Assembly (NCBI GenBank): GCA_029265125.1
Contig: JAJUJX010000007.1
Location: forward strand, 91,598-155,597
DNA length: 64,000 nucleotides
From: Tolumonas sp008015085
GTDB taxonomy: Bacteria > Pseudomonadota > Gammaproteobacteria > Enterobacterales > Aeromonadaceae
Reading direction: 5' to 3'
The position numbers and the translations under genes were made by a program. This document shows, piece by piece, positions 43,931 to 52,802 of this stretch. Numbering within the stretch: the first letter of the stretch is position 1; each line of letters opens with the position of its first letter. Under the pieces are notes generated by a model. It was not told the DNA's origin. It saw only the letters and a list, made by a program, of their open reading frames with translations, and searched no databases.

Positions 43931-44398
43931 ATGAAGATAGCAATGGCCAGTGATCATGCCGGTTTCTCTCTGAAAGAAGAGATCAAAGCATACCTGCAAA
44001 GTCAGGGACATGAAGTTCTGGATTTCGGTGCTCACAGTGAAGATGCCTGTGATTTACCTGATACTGTGTATCCTGCATCACTTGCAGTGGGTGAAGGTAA
44101 GGCTGACCGTGGTATTTTCGTGGATGGCGTAGGTTATGGCAGTGCCATGATCGCCAATAAGATTTACGGTGTGTATGCCGCAGTCTGTCAGGATCCATTC
44201 TGTGCGAATCTTGCCAGATCTCATTCTGACACTAATGTGTTGTGTATTGGTGGCAAAATTATTGGTTCGGCCATTGCGATGGAAATTGTGAAAACCTGGA
44301 TGACAACTGAATATCTGGGAACAACAGAAGAGAAATACCGTCGCCGTGTAGGTAAAGTGCAGGCGATAGCAGAAAAACATCTGCAGAAGCTCAGCTGA
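43931..44398 (+). CDS. RpiB/LacAB-family sugar-phosphate isomerase
   Basis: This protein of 155 residues from ATG 43931 has the family opening K-I-A-M-A-S-D-H-A-G-F-S-L-K. The active-site loop D-G-V-G-Y-G-S-A-M-I-A-N-K is near residue 65. A Val replaces the usual cysteine or threonine region (C-G-T-G or D-G-T-G types), so the substrate is uncertain. It could act on ribose-5-phosphate, allose-6-phosphate or galactose-6-phosphate. GGAG lies 8 bases before ATG 43931, so GTG 43922 is not needed. It follows cra by 64 bases, with a stem-loop after its stop. Confidence 0.85.
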   Translation: MKIAMASDHAGFSLKEEIKAYLQSQGHEVLDFGAHSEDACDLPDTVYPASLAVGEGKADRGIFVDGVGYGSAMIANKIYGVYAAVCQDPFCANLARSHSDTNVLCIGGKIIGSAIAMEIVKTWMTTEYLGTTEEKYRRRVGKVQAIAEKHLQKLS

Positions 44399-44410
44399 AC
44401 TGATTATCAG

Positions 44411-44436
44411 ACAGGCTGTTGTCTATGACAGCCTGT
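44411..44436 (+). terminator. Stem-loop after the RpiB-family gene
   Basis: A perfect 9-bp stem (44411-44419 with 44428-44436) has an eight-base loop. The T-tract is poor, so termination is probable but not certain. Confidence 0.6.
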
Positions 44437-44548
44437 TGTTATGCCAGATCTTACAAAACGGGAATCATCATTACTGATGGCGGATTGTTTTTTTCGTTAA
44501 AAAAACGTCTAATCGATACCTGTTCTCCTCCCTGATCTGTGTTGCATT

Positions 44549-45907
44549 ATGTCTGCCACCTCTGCTATTCGTGCCCAATCTCTGTTTCAGATCACCTGGC
44601 CGTTGTTTATTGATCTGGCGTTGCATTTCCTGACGGCAGCGCTGAATACGTTCATGGTGAGTCATGTTTCTTATCAGGCTGTTGCGGCGCTCTCGGTTGG
44701 CAATCAGATCTTTGATGTCAGTATCACCTTGTTCAATTTTGTAGGCATTGGTTCCAGTGTTGTGATCACGCAGTATCTTGGTGCCGGTCAGCGTGATATT
44801 GCCAGAAAAGTTGTGCAGCAGGCGGTTGGGTTTAATGCGCTGATTGGTCTGGTTGTGGCGCTAGGTGTACTGTTTGGTGGCATGCCGATCCTGCAGTTGA
44901 TGAATATGCCTGCGCATTTACAAACAATGGGACTGACTTATCTGCAAATTATCGCATTGTGTTTATTGCCGGAGGCAATCGCTCTGTGTATGGCCGCCAG
45001 TCTGCGTGCTTATGGTTATACCCGTGAGGCCATGTATGTCACGGTGATCGTCAATATTGTCACATTGGTGGGTAATGCACTATTGCTGTACGGCTGGTTT
45101 GGTTTACCAAAAATGTCGGTAGCCGGCGTGGCTTGTTCAACCGTGATTGGACGCCTGGTTGGTGTGGTGCTATTGATTTGGTTGATCCGCCAGCGGCTCG
45201 GTCTGCAGCTGCGCTGGCGAGCCTGCTGTCAGTTTTCGTCGGATATTATCAGTAAAATTATGAAGATTGGTTTGCCTGCAGCGGGAGAGAACCTTTCCTG
45301 GATGTTGCAGATGATGGTGATCACCTCATTCGTGGCTTTGCTGGGCGATAAAATGCTGGCAACGCAATCTTATTTCTTTCAGATCAGTTTGTTTGTCATG
45401 TTGTTCGGCATCGCTATCGGGTTGGGAACAGAGATTATGATTGGTCATCTGGTGGGCGCCGGAGAACTTGATCAGGCATACCATCGTCTGATGCGCAGTT
45501 TGAAAATCGGGCTGGTGGTCACGGTGATTTCGGTAGCTATCGTTGTGTTTGCTGGCCCTCATCTGATGGGGTTGTTTACCTCTGATAGGGTGATTCTGGC
45601 TACCGCAGGTCATCTGTTTTTACTTAGCTTGATCCTCGAACCGGGGCGGACGTTCAATATTATTGTGATTAGCTCGCTGCGGGCGACCGGTGATGCGCGT
45701 TTTCCGTTCCGGATGGCATTAGTGTCTATGTGGGGGATTGCTATTCCTGTTGCTTATTTGTGCGGAATTCACTGGGGCTGGGGATTGGTTGGGATCTGGT
45801 GCGGATTCGTTATGGATGAATGGGTTCGTGGTCTGACGATGTTCTGGCGATGGCGAAGCAGGCGTTGGGAGAAAAAAGTGCTGGTGCAGTCTGCACCAGC
45901 CAAATAA
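44549..45907 (+). CDS. MATE-family efflux protein
   Basis: This 452-residue membrane protein has about 12 helices in two halves. It carries MATE features such as F-M-V-S-H-V-S-Y-Q-A-V-A-A-L-S-V-G-N-Q near residue 32, A-G-E-N-L-S-W-M-L-Q near 247 and L-R-A-T-G-D-A-R-F-P near 375. MATE proteins export cationic drugs or metabolites by Na+ or H+ antiport. The substrate is unknown. It stands alone. Its last codons contain the terminator of the convergent export operon. Confidence 0.88.
   Translation: MSATSAIRAQSLFQITWPLFIDLALHFLTAALNTFMVSHVSYQAVAALSVGNQIFDVSITLFNFVGIGSSVVITQYLGAGQRDIARKVVQQAVGFNALIGLVVALGVLFGGMPILQLMNMPAHLQTMGLTYLQIIALCLLPEAIALCMAASLRAYGYTREAMYVTVIVNIVTLVGNALLLYGWFGLPKMSVAGVACSTVIGRLVGVVLLIWLIRQRLGLQLRWRACCQFSSDIISKIMKIGLPAAGENLSWMLQMMVITSFVALLGDKMLATQSYFFQISLFVMLFGIAIGLGTEIMIGHLVGAGELDQAYHRLMRSLKIGLVVTVISVAIVVFAGPHLMGLFTSDRVILATAGHLFLLSLILEPGRTFNIIVISSLRATGDARFPFRMALVSMWGIAIPVAYLCGIHWGWGLVGIWCGFVMDEWVRGLTMFWRWRSRRWEKKVLVQSAPAK
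45873..45900 (-). terminator. Terminator of the macAB-like operon, inside the MATE gene end
   Basis: On the minus strand an 8- to 10-bp stem (45880-45889 with 45891-45900) is followed by ACTTTTTTC. It overlaps the last codons of the convergent MATE gene. Confidence 0.8.
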
Positions 45908-45959
45908 GCACATCAGTGCTATTTCACACGGGATAAAACATCAGTGTTATGGTGGCACA

Positions 45960-47405
45960 TCAAATGACGCCACCTAACGCCTGATACAACGCCAGCTGGG
46001 TTGTCAGTTGCTGGTAATGGTTCTCCAGCACTTCTTTCTCAGCTGAACGTCGATTTTCCTGTTGTTCCAGCCAGTCGAGCATCTCAAGGTCACCGCTGCG
46101 ATATCGCACCTCGGTGATCTTTTCGGTTTGCCGGGCTAACGCTAATGAATGAGAGAGGTGAGTCGCGGCATTCAGGTAGTGCTGGCGAGCGGACAACTGA
46201 TTCTCTACTTCTGACAATGCGGTATAGAATGTTTGCCGGAAATTATGAACGGCTTGTTCATATACTACCTGTTGCTTTTCGCTGTTCAGGCGTACAGTTT
46301 GCCACTCTATAAATGGTAGAGTCAATCCGGCCCCAACGCTACCTGTCGGATTTTGCAATGCCTGATGCAATTGCGAGCTACTAGTGCTAAGCGCACCGGT
46401 CAGACTGAATGTCGGATAATAACTTTTAGCCGTGTATTGCTGTGTGGCATATTCGGAACGAACACGCAGCTCTGCTGCTTTTACATCCGGTCGTTGTGAT
46501 AGCACGCTGGCTGGCAGGCCTTGTGGAATAGCTGGCAGCGATGTGGCAGGCAAAGAGGATGGCAACGGCAGTGCATTTTCCGGTGGCTGATCCAATAAAA
46601 TAGCCAATGCATTTTGATTTTCTTCACGTTGTAGCAGCAGTGATTCCAGCGTAGCCTGCTGATTGGCGACACTTTGTTCAGCTTGTAATACATCCAGTTT
46701 GCTGTCAGCTCCGGTCTGGTAGTGCACTTGTGCAATGGCCAGCGATTTTTGTGTGTATGTAAGACTTTGCTGATTAAGCCGGATCAGTTCATTCAGATAA
46801 CCCTGTTTCCAGTATAACGTTGCGGCAGTTCCTATCAGTGATAGGGCTGACGCCTGACGATCCTGCTCGGTGGCTTCGGCTTCAAAGTTAGCGGCTGCAC
46901 GTTCATCAGCGAGCTTTCCCCAGAGATCTAGTTCATAACTGACTGATAGTGATGAGCCATACATGGTCATACCCGTCGAAGAGCTACTTCCCTGGGAGGC
47001 TTCCTGCTGGTTATCTGATGGTGGTGTAACCTCATTAGCATTGTTGTCAGCAGACTCTTTCCAGCTTTTTTGTCTGATAGCGGTGACGGATGTTGATACA
47101 TCGGGAGTCAGATTGGTGGCGGTTAATCCGGCGTTCAGGCGAGCCTGCTTTACTTTTAATGCGGCGACTGCCAGATCGTTATTTTTTTCAAGGATTTGAA
47201 TAATCAGTTTATCTAATGCCGGATCATGAAATGCGGTCCACCAGTGTGGCTGCTGTAACACTTCGGTAGCAGAGAGAGAATGAGTATTCCACTGAGGCGG
47301 AACCACGGGGGACAAGTCTTGCTTAGGTGGTGTCGTGTTATGCTGACTGCATGCGGTCAGCAGAGTCAGCAGCACGGATGCGAAAACAAATTTATTCACG
47401 GGCAA
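45960..47405 (-). CDS. TolC-like outer-membrane efflux lipoprotein (NodT type)
   Basis: This 481-residue protein has a lipobox L-L-T-A-C (lipid on Cys19) and two OEP repeats of long helices and beta strands. Examples are A-A-L-K-V-K-Q-A-R-L-N-A-G-L near residue 80 and R-P-D-V-K-A-A-E-L-R-V-R near 305. It forms the outer-membrane channel of a tripartite exporter. The start overlaps the macB-like gene by 14 bases, so it is the dedicated third part of the same operon. That is unlike E. coli MacAB, which borrows TolC. Confidence 0.9.
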   Translation of the reverse strand: MPVNKFVFASVLLTLLTACSQHNTTPPKQDLSPVVPPQWNTHSLSATEVLQQPHWWTAFHDPALDKLIIQILEKNNDLAVAALKVKQARLNAGLTATNLTPDVSTSVTAIRQKSWKESADNNANEVTPPSDNQQEASQGSSSSTGMTMYGSSLSVSYELDLWGKLADERAAANFEAEATEQDRQASALSLIGTAATLYWKQGYLNELIRLNQQSLTYTQKSLAIAQVHYQTGADSKLDVLQAEQSVANQQATLESLLLQREENQNALAILLDQPPENALPLPSSLPATSLPAIPQGLPASVLSQRPDVKAAELRVRSEYATQQYTAKSYYPTFSLTGALSTSSSQLHQALQNPTGSVGAGLTLPFIEWQTVRLNSEKQQVVYEQAVHNFRQTFYTALSEVENQLSARQHYLNAATHLSHSLALARQTEKITEVRYRSGDLEMLDWLEQQENRRSAEKEVLENHYQQLTTQLALYQALGGVI

Positions 47406-49377
47406 GTGCCTCTATCGGATCAAGCCGGGCGGCATTGCGGGCTGGCAGGTAACCAAACAGCACGCCGATTAACGATGAACACAAGAATGCAGCTACCAAC
47501 GACCAGATGGAAAAAGCCATTTGCATACTGCTGACAAACAGAGAAAAAATGGCGCTGACGCCGAACGAGAAGATAATTCCAAGAGTTCCGCCCAGTAGAC
47601 AGACCATTACTGCTTCGATCAAAAATTGCTGCAAAATGTCCTGCTGCCGGGCGCCAACTGCCATCCGGATCCCGATTTCACGGGTTCGTTCCGTTACTGA
47701 AACCAGCATGATATTCATGACTCCGATCCCACCGACAATCAACGAGATAACGGCAATCGACGAAATCAGCAGGGTCAGGGTGGCTGTGGTTTTCTCGATG
47801 GTCTGCAGAATACTGTCGCTGTTACGGGTATAGAAATCTTTCCGGCCATGAGCCTGAGTCAGCAGTTTGATGATCTGCTGTTCAGCAATTGCACTGGAGA
47901 CACCGCTTTTAATGCGGATCGACAATGAACTGAAATAATGTTGTCCCATCAGGCGATACATGACAGATGTATAGGGCAGCCAGATGTTCAGATTCTGATT
48001 TTCAAACGTGCTTTTTTTCTCTGCAGTTACACCGATAATACGGCAGGGAAGATTGTTCAGCAGAATGATTTTGCCAACCGGATTAGTCTGTTGACCGTAG
48101 AGTTTGAGCAAGGTGTTGTGATCGATGACGACCACAGGCTGCATCTGATCCACATCGGTCTGACTAAAGGCTTTGCCAAATTGCATGGTAAGGTCTTTGA
48201 CCTGAAAATATTGTCCGGCAACACCATAAATCATGGCAGATAATGCCTGCCCACCACTTCGTAGCAGGGCATTGGTACTGACACTGGGTGTGACACTGTC
48301 GGTGTACACCTGCCCCTGTAGTAAAGGCAGATCTTGCGGTGTCAGTGTCTGAATGGCACTGGCATGCCGGTCTCCCCAGTCAGTCCCCGGATACACATCA
48401 ATGGTATTGGTGCCCATAGAGCTGATATCACTGATGACCTTATTGCGGGCGCCCTGTCCGACGGCCACCACACTGACGACAGCCGTAATACCGATAATGA
48501 TCCCCAGCATGGTCAGCAGGGTGCGCATTCGATGTGTGAGCATAGAAATCCATGCCATACGAAAGGCTTCGGTAAAACGGGTCCACTGACGATTCCACCA
48601 ACGAGTAACTGGGGTATCTGTGAGCTGAGTTGGCTGAACGGCATCATTCTCTTTAGCAGGATAAGCTACCGGGCAGGCTGTCTGAACCCGATCTGCGACA
48701 ATTCTGCCATCACTGATTTCGATAACCCGTTCTGCGTGCGCTGCGATATTCTGATCATGGGTAACCAGTATTATCGTATGCCCCTGCTGATGTAATTGCC
48801 GCAGTATTTGCATGACCTCTTTGCCACTCTGACTGTCGAGTGCGCCGGTGGGCTCATCGGCCAGTATCACATCACCGCCATTCATCAGCGCCCGAGCGAT
48901 GCTGACCCGCTGTTGCTGACCACCGGAAAGCTGATTCGGTCTGTTTTGCTGTTTATCTGCCAGCCCCAGCCGTTGCAGCAGGGCGCGAGCCCGTTGTAGC
49001 CGATCTTGCTTATGACGGGCAGCATAAATCGCGGGGATCTCGACGTTATTCTCGGCTTTCAGATGTGAAAGCAGGTGATAACGCTGGAAGATAAAGCCAA
49101 AACAGTCCCGACGTAAATCAGCCAGCTGATCGCTGCTGAGTGAAGCGGTGCTCTGACCATTCACTCGGTATGTACCGGAGCTGGGTCTGTCCAGGCAGCC
49201 TAGAATATTCATCAGCGTCGATTTACCCGAGCCGGAAGCGCCAATGATGGCTACCATTTCACCGGGATAGATTTGCAGGGTAATTTTATGCAAGACCGTG
49301 AGCAAATCATCACCTGTCTGGAAATGACGGGTGATTTCCTGTAATTCCATGATTGGAACGGATAATGTCATTGTCAT
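47392..49377 (-). CDS. macB: MacB-like ABC exporter (ATPase-permease fusion)
   Basis: This 661-residue protein has an N-terminal ATPase with Walker A G-A-S-G-S-G-K-S-T near residue 42, signature L-S-G-G-Q-Q-Q-R near 146 and Walker B I-L-A-D-E-P-T-G near 167. A membrane helix, a large periplasmic domain (about 300-530) and three C-terminal helices follow. This is the MacB type VII ABC layout. MacAB pumps macrolides, heme precursors or toxins in other species. It overlaps macA by 4 bases (ATGA). Confidence 0.92.
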   Translation of the reverse strand: MTMTLSVPIMELQEITRHFQTGDDLLTVLHKITLQIYPGEMVAIIGASGSGKSTLMNILGCLDRPSSGTYRVNGQSTASLSSDQLADLRRDCFGFIFQRYHLLSHLKAENNVEIPAIYAARHKQDRLQRARALLQRLGLADKQQNRPNQLSGGQQQRVSIARALMNGGDVILADEPTGALDSQSGKEVMQILRQLHQQGHTIILVTHDQNIAAHAERVIEISDGRIVADRVQTACPVAYPAKENDAVQPTQLTDTPVTRWWNRQWTRFTEAFRMAWISMLTHRMRTLLTMLGIIIGITAVVSVVAVGQGARNKVISDISSMGTNTIDVYPGTDWGDRHASAIQTLTPQDLPLLQGQVYTDSVTPSVSTNALLRSGGQALSAMIYGVAGQYFQVKDLTMQFGKAFSQTDVDQMQPVVVIDHNTLLKLYGQQTNPVGKIILLNNLPCRIIGVTAEKKSTFENQNLNIWLPYTSVMYRLMGQHYFSSLSIRIKSGVSSAIAEQQIIKLLTQAHGRKDFYTRNSDSILQTIEKTTATLTLLISSIAVISLIVGGIGVMNIMLVSVTERTREIGIRMAVGARQQDILQQFLIEAVMVCLLGGTLGIIFSFGVSAIFSLFVSSMQMAFSIWSLVAAFLCSSLIGVLFGYLPARNAARLDPIEALARE

Positions 49378-50579
49378 GGCCCCGGCGGTGGCGGCATCAT
49401 CTGCCCATCATTATCAGCATTCCCGGCTGCGCTCTGGCTATCGCCCAGTATGATCTGTTCGCCTTCGTTTAACCCACTGATCACCTGAATATTCAGGCTG
49501 TCTTTTAGTCCCGTCAGAATGGTTTTCCTGACTACTTTGCCTTGTTCCAATACACGTACGACAGAGTGCTGATGATCTGTTTCAATTGCAGTAACCGGGA
49601 GTAACAGTACATTTTTGGCTTCGCCAGTCACAATCGTGACCTGTGCCGTCATGGATACCCGTAACTTGTGATCCGGATTGGCGATATCAAACAAACCGTT
49701 GTAATACACCGCACTGGATGATGACGATGATGAGGAACTGGAAGAGCTGGAGCTGCTGCTGGAACTACTATCATCACTACTGTCTGTAGTGGATGACGGT
49801 TCAATGGCGCGCAAGATGGCGTAATAGCGTTTATCCGGCTCACCCAGTGTATTGAACCAAACTTTCATGCCGGGTTTTACATGCAGTACATCCGCTTCGG
49901 AAATTTCGGCTTTCACCGTCATGGTATTCAGGTCAGCCAGTTTGATGATGGTCGGCACAGATTGAGAGGCCGCCACGGTTTGCCCTTGTTTGGTTACGAT
50001 AGATACCACCGTACCGCTGATAGGTGCGGTAATGCGGGTATAACCGAGATTGGCTTTAGCCGTTTCAACGGATACTTGTGCGGATTTGATCTCCGCTTCC
50101 AACTGACTGATTGCAGCTCGGGTCGTTTCCAGCGAGGCGGCAGCTTCTTCCACATTCGATCTGGCGGTAGCATCCTGTTGCCACATCTGTTGCTGGCGAC
50201 GATAGGCCAGTTCATATTGATGTAACAGAGCCTGTTTGGCCTGTTTCTGGGCTTTGGTGCTGTCTAACGTCGCCTGAGCCTGACGCAGAGTGTATTGTTG
50301 CAGGATCGGATCTATTTCAGCGATGAGTTGCCCTTGTGTCACTTGATCGCCCAGCGCTACTTTCAGTGATTTTAATTGGCCCGATACTTGAGAGCCGACA
50401 CTAACCTGATTCACGGCGTTCAGTGTTCCACTGGCAATAACGGTTTGTTCAATGTCACCGTAGCGGACTGGGATGGTCATATATTGAATGGTTTCAGGCC
50501 GCCGCATGAAGGCGAGAAAACTGCCTAATACCAGCAACAGCAGTAGGAAAAGCCATGTTCTTTTTTTTACTAATGTCAC
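49374..50579 (-). CDS. macA: MacA-like periplasmic adaptor with a polyserine insert
   Basis: This 401-residue membrane-fusion protein has an N-terminal anchor (about 8-25), a lipoyl-type domain, a long helical hairpin (about 90-180) and a beta-barrel. It joins the MacB-like ABC protein to the outer-membrane channel. It is about 30 residues longer than E. coli MacA. The excess is an acidic/serine insert in the beta-barrel region with 19 consecutive serines (residues 271-289). The start is a GTG at 50577-50579 with GGAG 7 bases upstream. That GGAG lies in a possible hairpin. Confidence 0.9.
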   Translation of the reverse strand: MTLVKKRTWLFLLLLLVLGSFLAFMRRPETIQYMTIPVRYGDIEQTVIASGTLNAVNQVSVGSQVSGQLKSLKVALGDQVTQGQLIAEIDPILQQYTLRQAQATLDSTKAQKQAKQALLHQYELAYRRQQQMWQQDATARSNVEEAAASLETTRAAISQLEAEIKSAQVSVETAKANLGYTRITAPISGTVVSIVTKQGQTVAASQSVPTIIKLADLNTMTVKAEISEADVLHVKPGMKVWFNTLGEPDKRYYAILRAIEPSSTTDSSDDSSSSSSSSSSSSSSSSSSSAVYYNGLFDIANPDHKLRVSMTAQVTIVTGEAKNVLLLPVTAIETDHQHSVVRVLEQGKVVRKTILTGLKDSLNIQVISGLNEGEQIILGDSQSAAGNADNDGQMMPPPPGP

Positions 50580-50586
50580 AATTTTG

Positions 50587-50627
50587 CTCCGGGCTCTTTT
50601 TCACTGGCTATCATATAGCGCCCGGAG
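50587..50627 (-). promoter_or_regulatory. Hairpin that could hide the macA ribosome-binding site
   Basis: A perfect 8-bp GC-rich stem (50620-50627 with 50587-50594) has a 25-base loop. Its 3' arm contains the GGAG of macA. It lies between the eamA stop and the macA start. Confidence 0.45.
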
Positions 50628-50653
50628 TGTGCAGCGAGAAGATTTACAATATT

Positions 50654-51598
50654 TTATTGGTTCCGAAAGGTTCCTTTTGGCTGGTTTGTGGCTTCGCATG
50701 AGCTCTTTTGATGTTTGCGATGCTGCCATTTTGGCCAGAAAATATTCAGTAATAATCCCAGTAACACCAATAAGATCCCTAGCCATTGAGCCTGAGTAAG
50801 CTGTTCATCGAGAAACAAATTAGCACATAACAAACCAACCAGTGGCACCAGTAAAGTAAGTGGCGCAACGGTGGCAACCGGATAACTGCGTAGTAACCGT
50901 CCCCAAGCGACGTACCCATAAATAGTGGCAATAAACGCAAGATAACCCACAGCCAGTACAGAGCTGACCTTAATATTTTGCAGACTTTGTATAAACAGGC
51001 TGGCGCCATCCAACCAGTAGGAGGCCAGGAAAAAAGGTACAGGAGGGATCAATGCACTCCATACCACCAGACTCAGTAGATTTAACTGATGCTTACGGGT
51101 GATATGGCGGTTAATGATATTACCGATACCCCAGCAGGCAGCTGCTGCGATAGTGAGCAGAAAGCCGCTCAGAGTCATGCCACTTTGTCCTTGTTGAGTT
51201 GCCAGCACGACTAGCCCACATGCCGCGATACCGAGAGTGACCGGTTGATGTGCCAGCCAGCGTTCGCTTAAGAATAGTGAGGAAAACAGCAGGGTAAACA
51301 AGACCTGTGACTGTAATACCAACGAGGCAATTCCGGCAGGCATGCCGACTTTCATGGCCGTGAACAGAAATGCAAATTGGCCGAAGCTGATAGTCAAACC
51401 ATAGGCCAGCAACCAGTGCCAGGCGATTTTGGGTCGGGGAACAAACAGAATGGCCGGGAACGCGACACAAGAGAAGCGCAATGCACCGAGAAGTAGAGGT
51501 GGCAGCCCGTTTAATCCCCAATGAATGACGACAAAGTTAAATCCCCAGGCGAAAACAATCAGTAAGGCAAAACCCCAGTCTTTGGGCGACATAGACAA
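50654..51598 (-). CDS. EamA-family (DMT) transporter
   Basis: This 314-residue protein has ten predicted membrane helices in two EamA repeats. The first starts W-G-F-A-L-L-I-V-F-A-W-G-F-N-F near residue 7. The second includes A-C-W-G-I-G-N-I-I-N-R near 150. Members export amino acids and metabolites, such as cysteine or O-acetylserine (EamA/EamB). The substrate cannot be told from sequence. It is 74 bases upstream of macA on the same strand, so some co-transcription is possible. The 185-base gap to luxR shows nothing notable. Confidence 0.88.
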   Translation of the reverse strand: MSMSPKDWGFALLIVFAWGFNFVVIHWGLNGLPPLLLGALRFSCVAFPAILFVPRPKIAWHWLLAYGLTISFGQFAFLFTAMKVGMPAGIASLVLQSQVLFTLLFSSLFLSERWLAHQPVTLGIAACGLVVLATQQGQSGMTLSGFLLTIAAAACWGIGNIINRHITRKHQLNLLSLVVWSALIPPVPFFLASYWLDGASLFIQSLQNIKVSSVLAVGYLAFIATIYGYVAWGRLLRSYPVATVAPLTLLVPLVGLLCANLFLDEQLTQAQWLGILLVLLGLLLNIFWPKWQHRKHQKSSCEATNQPKGTFRNQ

Positions 51599-51783
51599 GA
51601 TCCCTTTGATGGTAAGACAGACCCGCAGGCCAGAAGGTATGTAATAGCCATATTACTATCGTGATTGTTACAGGCTGTCTATAGCGGTGTGGTATGGGGC
51701 TGAGTTGGTGAGGAAATGTTGCAGTGTTATTCTGACAGGCAGATGTTACCGGAGAGGCGACACCTGCCCGTCAGATATCATGC

Positions 51784-52548
51784 TCAGGCTGATAAAGCCT
51801 GCGGACACTGGATCAGGTTGGTCAGACTGATACGGGCGGTGCTATGCACGAGTTCACCGGTAATGATGTTTTTTGCTACGGTTTGATAACGATTTTTGCA
51901 GCCACTTTTGCGGATGGCATTGTTTAAATGGAAGTTAACAGTCCGCTCAGTGATGCCCAGGATCTGTGCAATTTCCCAAGATGTTTTGCCTTCACTGACC
52001 CAGAACAGACACTCTTTTTCTCGGGTCGACAGGCTGGATTGCTCCGGAGCAAACAGAGGAATCGCCTGTTCCTGCAGAATATGCCCCAGATAGCTCAAAT
52101 GGAAATAATCTTGTAAGCGAATTGGCGCGGTTTTATGACGGCTCAGGGCAAAATAGCCGCAGAATCCGGACGGGCCGTGTAATGGCAGTGCAATGCCTTC
52201 TTCCATACCGAACTGGCGCCAGGCGTCCATTGGCAGAAAAGCTTCATGTTCCGGTTTGACATCACTTTGCCAGAATAACGGACGGCTTTGCATCTGGGCC
52301 CGCTGATACAGCGGATCACTCTGGATGGTGGTGTTCTTGGCGTAATGTTCGGCCCAGTTTTCCGGTGTTTGGGTCAGCAAAGTCAGATCGGTTTGTTGCA
52401 GGCCACGGCGCAGGGTCAGGCAGAGCTGGTAATATTCAAAATTATTAATAGCACACAGATTGGCTAACTGATCGGCCAGCATCTGAGGGTTTTTACAATT
52501 CTGGATACGAAAATGCTGCTCTTCCTGAGGAAAAGTAAAAGAATTCAT
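51784..52548 (-). CDS. LuxR-type regulator with autoinducer-binding domain (solo)
   Basis: This 254-residue protein has an N-terminal acyl-homoserine-lactone-binding domain and a C-terminal LuxR helix-turn-helix (L-S-T-R-E-K-E-C-L-F-W-V-S-E-G-K-T near residue 173, then T-V-N-F-H-L-N-N-A). The ligand-pocket residues of the family are present: W and Y in N-W-A-E-H-Y, D-P in S-D-P-L-Y, and W in P-L-F-W. It may therefore still bind a lactone or a related signal. No luxI synthase is in the window. The gene is divergent from glmU, and a perfect palindrome lies at 52591-52606 upstream of its start. Confidence 0.88.
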   Translation of the reverse strand: MNSFTFPQEEQHFRIQNCKNPQMLADQLANLCAINNFEYYQLCLTLRRGLQQTDLTLLTQTPENWAEHYAKNTTIQSDPLYQRAQMQSRPLFWQSDVKPEHEAFLPMDAWRQFGMEEGIALPLHGPSGFCGYFALSRHKTAPIRLQDYFHLSYLGHILQEQAIPLFAPEQSSLSTREKECLFWVSEGKTSWEIAQILGITERTVNFHLNNAIRKSGCKNRYQTVAKNIITGELVHSTARISLTNLIQCPQALSA

Positions 52549-52590
52549 ATTTTTATCCCATGTTTTATATTTATTAATTCAATTAGTGTG

Positions 52591-52606
52591 GTTGTCAGTT
52601 GACAAC
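52591..52606. promoter_or_regulatory. Palindrome upstream of the luxR-type gene
   Basis: A perfect 7-bp inverted repeat with a two-base centre, GTTGTCA-GT-TGACAAC, lies 43 bases upstream of the luxR-type start. The shape and size suit a LuxR-family operator. I cannot confirm a lux-box match. Confidence 0.45.
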
Positions 52607-52802
52607 GGTTAAATAAGATACACGATGAGAAAGGTTTTGCGCAAAATTTTTACATTCTAATTTAGCGCTAACGCACAAATTAGATCTGACAGGCGCTACT
52701 GATATGAAATGGCACAAAATTTGGGGGCAGGATGAATAGTGTTGTGCCGGGTAGTTGTTTTTCTTCTAGAATAGCGGTCATCTGTTTCGTCTGAGGTTCG
52801 TT

